Shown one piece after another: positions 58,798-64,000 of a stretch of DNA of 64,000 bases. Below the pieces are notes generated by a model, which had not been told where the DNA came from, did not search any database, and was given only the letters and a program-made list of their open reading frames with translations. Location of the stretch: assembly GCA_007922195.1 (NCBI GenBank), contig ML681989.1, positions 45,437,275-45,501,274 of the forward strand, given 5' to 3'. The first letter of the stretch is position 1. Each line of letters starts with the position of its first letter. Source of the stretch: Podocnemis expansa. Lineage: Eukaryota; Chordata; Testudines; Podocnemididae. The translations under genes and the position numbers were made by a program.

Positions 58798-61069
58798 CGC
58801 CACACAGGGGAAAGAAATATCTTCTATTGTGATCATCTATTACTCCGCATACACCTGGGCCACCCACACATTTGCTCCCAGTCAAGTGTCATTTAGAAGT
58901 AAAGGCTTCATGCCAACATCCTGCAGGTTACACAGACAGAAAGCATAATATGCAACATTAAGTAGCCATTTTCCCTTTCACCTGCACTTCACTTTAGAAA
59001 CTGTCTGAGATCAAGATAAGAAATAAGGGGCATGCTGGAGATGGTTTCACCCTGCTAATTAGTCAAGCTGTAGAGAAGAAAAGCAATTCTAATAAGTTAG
59101 GAGAACAATAATTTGTTTATATCTTGCATTTATCAGGAAGGATTTCCAATGTGGTTTTAAAACTGATAGAATACTATATAGTTATCATATGTATTGTCAT
59201 GCAGACATCTATGGCATGAATATGAGATGGAAACTGCTTAAACTGTGCACAGTGGTTTAGGATTGAAAGTGAAGACTTCCTTAGCCAACAAACTAAAAGG
59301 GGGCAGTTTGAAGTAGGCTAAATGTACACTAATTATTCAGCTCTCTATCTTCATAAAAAGTGCCACACTATGTTAACAGAAAACAAATGGTTAATATAAC
59401 TTTGGTATTACATTGCACCCAAAAGACAGGACAGTAGTAAGCTTTAAGACCATCCCACAAACATTTCTCTCCTAAATTTGTCAGAAACCAATCTTCCACA
59501 AGATTATGAGGAACAGGAAAGTAGAAGAAAAGAAATGATGAGGTTCCCCGCCCCCCGATTCAACAAAATACTGGAAAAATGCAAAAGTAAGTATCCAAAC
59601 AATTCCGACTACCAACCAGAACTGACAATGCTTATCTTATACATAACAAGATATCACTTCTAAACATGAAATGGCTTGTAAGAGGCAGGAAAGTAAGAAT
59701 ACTATTTTTGTATGTAGTAATGAATCTCTATGAAAGGACATTAATTTATTATCATTTTAATATCAGCTGTTAACTGCCTTTCTGTGAATCTGCTCTGTGT
59801 AATATTCCTCTATCACCTGTGAAGCATTAGAGAAATATATCAAATTATAGTGCAATGGAAAAGAGAGACTAAGATTATTGTGTTTTTACCACCAGAGATC
59901 TGTGGCCAAATGGTTAGTTACAATATATTGAACATATTCCCTATGCAACTACTCTTCCCTCCGTAGATCCAAAATGTCTGTTTTTGCATTCCTGCACATT
60001 ATCATTCTGAATTCCAAGGAATACAACAGTGTGATGCCACAAACTTCCAACAAAAGCATTTCATATTTTTATCTAACTTCTATATGTGTGCTGTGTAGCA
60101 CAACACAACCAGCCATCCATTCAAAATCAGGCCACACAGAGGACAAGACAGTCTTACTGAAGGAAGGGAGACTTACGTACATGGGAAGGAGCCTAGCTGT
60201 CCTTTTCTTTGCTGGCCCAGGCATAAGGCCTGCACTAGCAAGTCAGATGGACATGGATCTTTTTTGTTCACATAATTTGCCTTCAGGTCTTAGTCTGAAA
60301 CAAATTGGGAAGGGCTGAAGTGCTGCACAAGGGTCTGTTTTTTCCCCCCTGATTAGCTGGTCCCACCAGTAGGAGGAAGATGCTAAGATCACATTCAAAA
60401 GTCTGTTTTCATGAGACTTCCATTTCTATCATACTCAGCAAGATTTTGACATTCTGATAAGCATTCGAATTTTTTAGTGTTTTTCCAAAGGGAACCCAGG
60501 CTATAAACCCTTTGAGTTTCATTCATCCATACTAGATACCTTATAAAAACTAAAATAAATCCCCAGTGTAGTACTCTAAAAAAAGGATTCACATTTAAGG
60601 ACTATGAAGAGAGGAAATTTACAAAAAAAAAAAAAAAAAAAAAGGCCTTTACATTCTGTCAAGTTTAGAAGACCCAAAGGACTATTAAAGTTTAAATTTA
60701 AATTTAAGGAAAAGAATGTAAGACCACTGACCTTCAGCAGCTTACTGAATCAGGCAGTCTTGCCAGCTGTATCAATTGTTTCACAGAGCTTAAAGATGGA
60801 AAGGAGAATCCCACCTCCTCTGAGCTGCTGCTTAAAATATTTTGCACTTTTCACCCACTACTGTATGCTACATGATCTCAAAGTAAAGAGCAGACTCACA
60901 TTAATAAGCTACAGAGCGTTTTACATAGTTCATAAGCAGAATTTCTTACTTTCAAAAATAATTTTATCCCTAACCACTTAGGCTTGGCCTACACTGCCAA
61001 AAAAACTTGGCAACAATTAACAGGAGTTTACAAAGTTACTCTACATGGCTTATATAATACCCATTGATT

Positions 61070-61345
61070 TTGTAACTCCCAACGCCGGTTCTTGCATAGA
61101 GGTGACCTAGGTAATCGCCTAGGGTACCAAAAATTAGGGGCTTCAAGGGTTGGGGCTGCTCTGCTCCCCACCGGTAGCGAGACCACCACCCGCAGCACCA
61201 CTCCCCGCCCCAGCCAGACCCCTGTCCAGAGCTCGATCCCAGCGGTAGTGGCGCCGCTCCCCACCTGTGGCAGCACCACTTCCAGTCTGCTACTGTCTTT
61301 TTCCTTTAGTATCTTTGGACATATTCTGTTGTGATGCCTGAAAGG
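61070..61345. repeat. GC-rich interspersed sequence, unclassified
   Basis: Abrupt GC-rich patch ('ggtaatcgcctagggtacc', 'ccccaccggtagcgagaccaccacc') in AT-rich intron, joined to 'ggcctacactgccaaaaaaacttggcaa' at 60985, which is shared with 37018. It looks like part of a transposable element. No gene. Confidence 0.4.
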
Positions 61346-62676
61346 CAAAAGGGTTCAAGAGCTTACACTACAGCTAAATGGCCTGGAGCCTGAGCCCCAT
61401 GAACCTGAGTCAGCTGGCACACACCAGCTGCAAGTTTCTATGGAACTTAGATTAGCAGAATATCACCAGTACTCTCACTGGGCATAGCAGGGGGTGGACT
61501 GCAAGGTGTTTATAAAAATAATTGTGTTTGAACAGCACAAAAGCAAGGAGGAGGGATAAAGGAAGTGGGCAAATTCAAGAAGGAAAAAAAAAGCTAAAGT
61601 ACATAAAAATTGGAACACAAAATTAGAAGCCCAAAAAAACTTGACAAGCAGAAGTGAGATTAAAAAAAAATTAATAAAAACAAAGTATTACAAAAAATAA
61701 ACAAGAAATTAAAAAAAAAATCCCTACACAGTGAAAGGAAGCAAAGTTATTTGACTCATGATAATATGGGACAGATGAAGTATAGGTCAAAATTTATGAC
61801 CCTTCACTCTACACATGAGGGAATATTAAAAGAATAAAAAAGCATGCCTCTGGTTTCATTTTTTTTTTAAATTAATCTCTAATTAAAATTGACTGACATC
61901 ACAAAGGAACCAAGCCTGGAAAACTTCCATTGTCAAAAGAAGCTGGCATTTTTGGTTTTTTCTGAAGTAGCTATTATTGAAGTTGCTGTCAGAGAACTAC
62001 TATTAATTATTACTATTATTATTATAATTATTAATTTTCAACAAACATGAGAAGAAGAGTTTCAGCTCACCTGTCAGTACTTTTAAAGGTAGAGTAACAG
62101 GATTGGGGACTGAGCCAGGAATACAAAATACTGACATTTGGGGCTTTTTATTCATTATTACTTTAAATAAATTGGGTCTGTGTAGGGAGACAGCAGAAGT
62201 CATTGTGACGGAGAACTTAGTGGTGCCCACCATCCTCCCCCCATGAGTGACTTGACCATGACCCGCTCCTGGGCTGTGTCTGGAGCATCCAGCTGCAGTT
62301 TGTTTGTATGCTGGTATGCTGGAGAGGCTGCTGCCTGGCTGTTTTGCTTGCTATGTGCTTATTAAGCTGGCTTGGGAAGCGTCCCAGGGCGGGAGGAGGC
62401 AGGCCTGATTCCACCCCACCCCCCAAATTCTATAGGTTAGCATATCCCCTGAGGGGCAGCAGACTTCACCACAGGACCAACATGTCGCAGAAATCTCCTC
62501 GGGGTTGTCTGCAGTCATCCAGGGGTCCCTGACTGCTGAAGGAATAAAAGCTTCTCATCACTGTATTTTTATACATGCTTAGGGTTTCTTATTGATCCTG
62601 GCATTCAATACATATTTTAACTGCATCTCATGAATCCAAAAGAGGTAACAAACTGTCACATTATATACATATATAA

Positions 62677-62863
62677 CAGGCATGACCAAACTGTCGCTCG
62701 GGAGCCACATGTGGCTCTTGAATGAAAAATTGTGGCTCTCAGAAGAGCGTCAGGAAATCACTTTAGTATGCAAAAGCATATGGCTATATGCCTCAGTGCA
62801 GCTCTTGAAGGTTTAATAATCAACTTGCGTGGCTCTTGAGTTCCATAAGTTTGGCCACCCCTG
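62677..62863 (-). mobile_element. hAT MITE, 187 bp, copy 2
   Basis: Inverted relative to copy 1 at 19666. Read on the minus strand it starts CAGGGGTGGCCAAACTTATG and ends TTTGGTCATGCCTG. It is flanked by ATATATAA (62669-62676) and ATATATTA (62864-62871), an 8-bp target duplication with one difference. Exactly the same length as copy 1. Confidence 0.88.
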
Positions 62864-64000
62864 ATATATTATAAAATTGGGATTAATTGTGAGATTTAGA
62901 AGTCACCATTAATGAGTTGTAATTTCATTGTTAAATGATAGAATGCCAATTTAAATTTATTTTAAATATTTTTTCTACATTTCAAATACATTGATTTCAA
63001 TTGCAACACAGAATGTAACACATACGGTGCTACCTTTATACTATTAATTTTATTACAAATATTTGCACAGTCAAAAAACCAAAATAAATAGTATTTTTCT
63101 TTTAATGTCACTGTACACAAGTCAGAGCCTTAAGGGCCATGCAAATGATTAGCAGATCTGGCACTAAAATAGTGCCAAGTAAATGTCTGTTCTTAATTTC
63201 AGGTAACATTGTGAATAAGAAATGGGCAACATAATCTTCCAAAATGTAGCAAACTTGTTTGTCGTGGTTATTGGCTAAACAAGAAGTAGGACTGAATGGA
63301 TTTGTATGAAGAGGATTTAAAAATACTATTTCTTTTGCTTACTTTTTTTTTTTTTAACAGCACATCTAATTGTGACTGTTTATTTAATCTGGTTCATTTG
63401 TTTAGCATTAATCACATGCATTAACTGTGATTAACAGCCTGGAAATAACTGTAGATTGCTAAATGCATAAATAGCTTTAAGAAATGGATACTTTAAAAGT
63501 GACTGTTCCCCAAATAGCTCTACCACTTAAGCAGGTTATGAATTTTAAACAAAATTAAAATCTCCTAATAGAATATATATTACAAGTAATAAATAGGATA
63601 ATGCACAATGGGCTCTATAGACAAGTTACGTGTCTACCACCAGATAAGATACTTAAACATTCACTGTATTATTACTAAGAGAAATGTCAAATGAGGAATA
63701 ATAAGGACTGAAGATGATATTCAACCTCTTCTTCTGAAGAAAGACAGACAAAACAGGTGAAACTCCACTGAACTCATAGGTGTTCTTGCCAAACAAGCCT
63801 GACAAATTTTAGTATTAAATCAATAGAATGAAAGACAGAATAGTAAAAAAGGGAAAGAGTTAACAGCAGGGGCATTGCTGGTGCTAGGCTTATGGGGCTC
63901 AAGCCCCGAGTCCCAGCATGCCGAGTCTCAGGTCTTTCCCTGGGCCAGCACTTCTCCTGATTAACAGTAAACTGAAGTTTTATTCTGTAAAGAATTTAGT

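Larger units (their letters stand above)
58008..64000 (-). other. DMD: DMD intron 9, 3' part
   Basis: Partial intron upstream of exon 10 in gene order. Exon 9 is not present; its human intron is tens of kilobases long. Recognised: a simple-repeat polypyrimidine tract (58022-58066), an A-rich tract (58757-58797), a GC-rich patch (61070-61345), an A-rich patch near 61580-61720, and a 187-bp hAT MITE. Unassigned: 58070-60980 (58240-58400 looks repeat-like), 61350-62660 (62210-62560 is GC-richer and ends near an AATAAA) and 62870-64000. Confidence 0.88.

Noticed and set aside
58008..64000. DMD exon 9
   Set aside because: No matching minus-strand exon seen. The intron is tens of kilobases long in human, so its absence is expected.

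Overview
This is an intragenic window of a vertebrate chromosome and lies wholly inside the dystrophin gene (DMD), which runs on the minus strand. Six coding exons can be read. They match exons 10 to 15 of the standard human numbering, in order from high to low coordinate: exon 10 at 57819-58007, exon 11 at 57267-57448, exon 12 at 33345-33495, exon 13 at 23481-23600, exon 14 at 2608-2709 and exon 15 at 2405-2512. Their lengths (189, 182, 151, 120, 102 and 108 bp) and splice phases are those known for tetrapod dystrophin. All six are open and flanked by AG acceptors and GT donors. They encode the end of hinge 1, spectrin-like repeats 1 and 2, and the start of repeat 3. No other host gene is visible.

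The rest is intron (AT-rich, single-copy-looking sequence) and transposable elements. The element mix suggests a sauropsid and most likely a turtle, possibly a softshell: many Penelope-like element (PLE) tails of the 'gatgaagtggg...gaaagctcatgc' type, CR1 LINEs with an esterase-bearing ORF1, an L2-like LINE, hAT and other TIR-bearing MITEs, and one R4/Dong-like LINE with a restriction-like endonuclease. The species call is inference, not proof.

Layout. 1-2404: part of intron 15, with an antisense CR1 split by a PLE tail. 2405-2709: exons 15 and 14, separated by a 95-bp intron. 2710-23480: intron 13, with a 1-kb TIR element holding a C-rich core, a CR1 piece, a hairpin of two PLE tails, a 0.8-kb hAT element with a perfect 8-bp target duplication, a 187-bp hAT MITE nested in a PLE tail, and a decayed PLE. 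23600-33344: exon 13 and intron 12, with a hAT MITE, MIR-like and CR1 pieces, inverted PLE tails, and a PLE whose reverse transcriptase part is inverted relative to its endonuclease part. 33345-57266: exon 12 and intron 11, the most element-rich part: an L2-like LINE split by MITEs, a nearly complete PLE (44.1-46.1 kb), a CR1 ORF1/ORF2 junction piece (47.4-48.05 kb), a possible LTR (48.8-50.2 kb), and a 3.4-kb LINE (52.76-56.23 kb) that begins with a tRNA-like module. 57267-58007: exons 11 and 10 around a 370-bp intron. 58008-64000: part of intron 9, with another copy of the 187-bp hAT MITE.

The strongest candidates for something under-described are the tRNA-like pol III head on the R4/Dong-like LINE between TA-rich flanks, the repeated head-to-head arrangement of PLE tails, and hammerhead-like cores in those tails. 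None of the elements appears to be autonomous in this copy.
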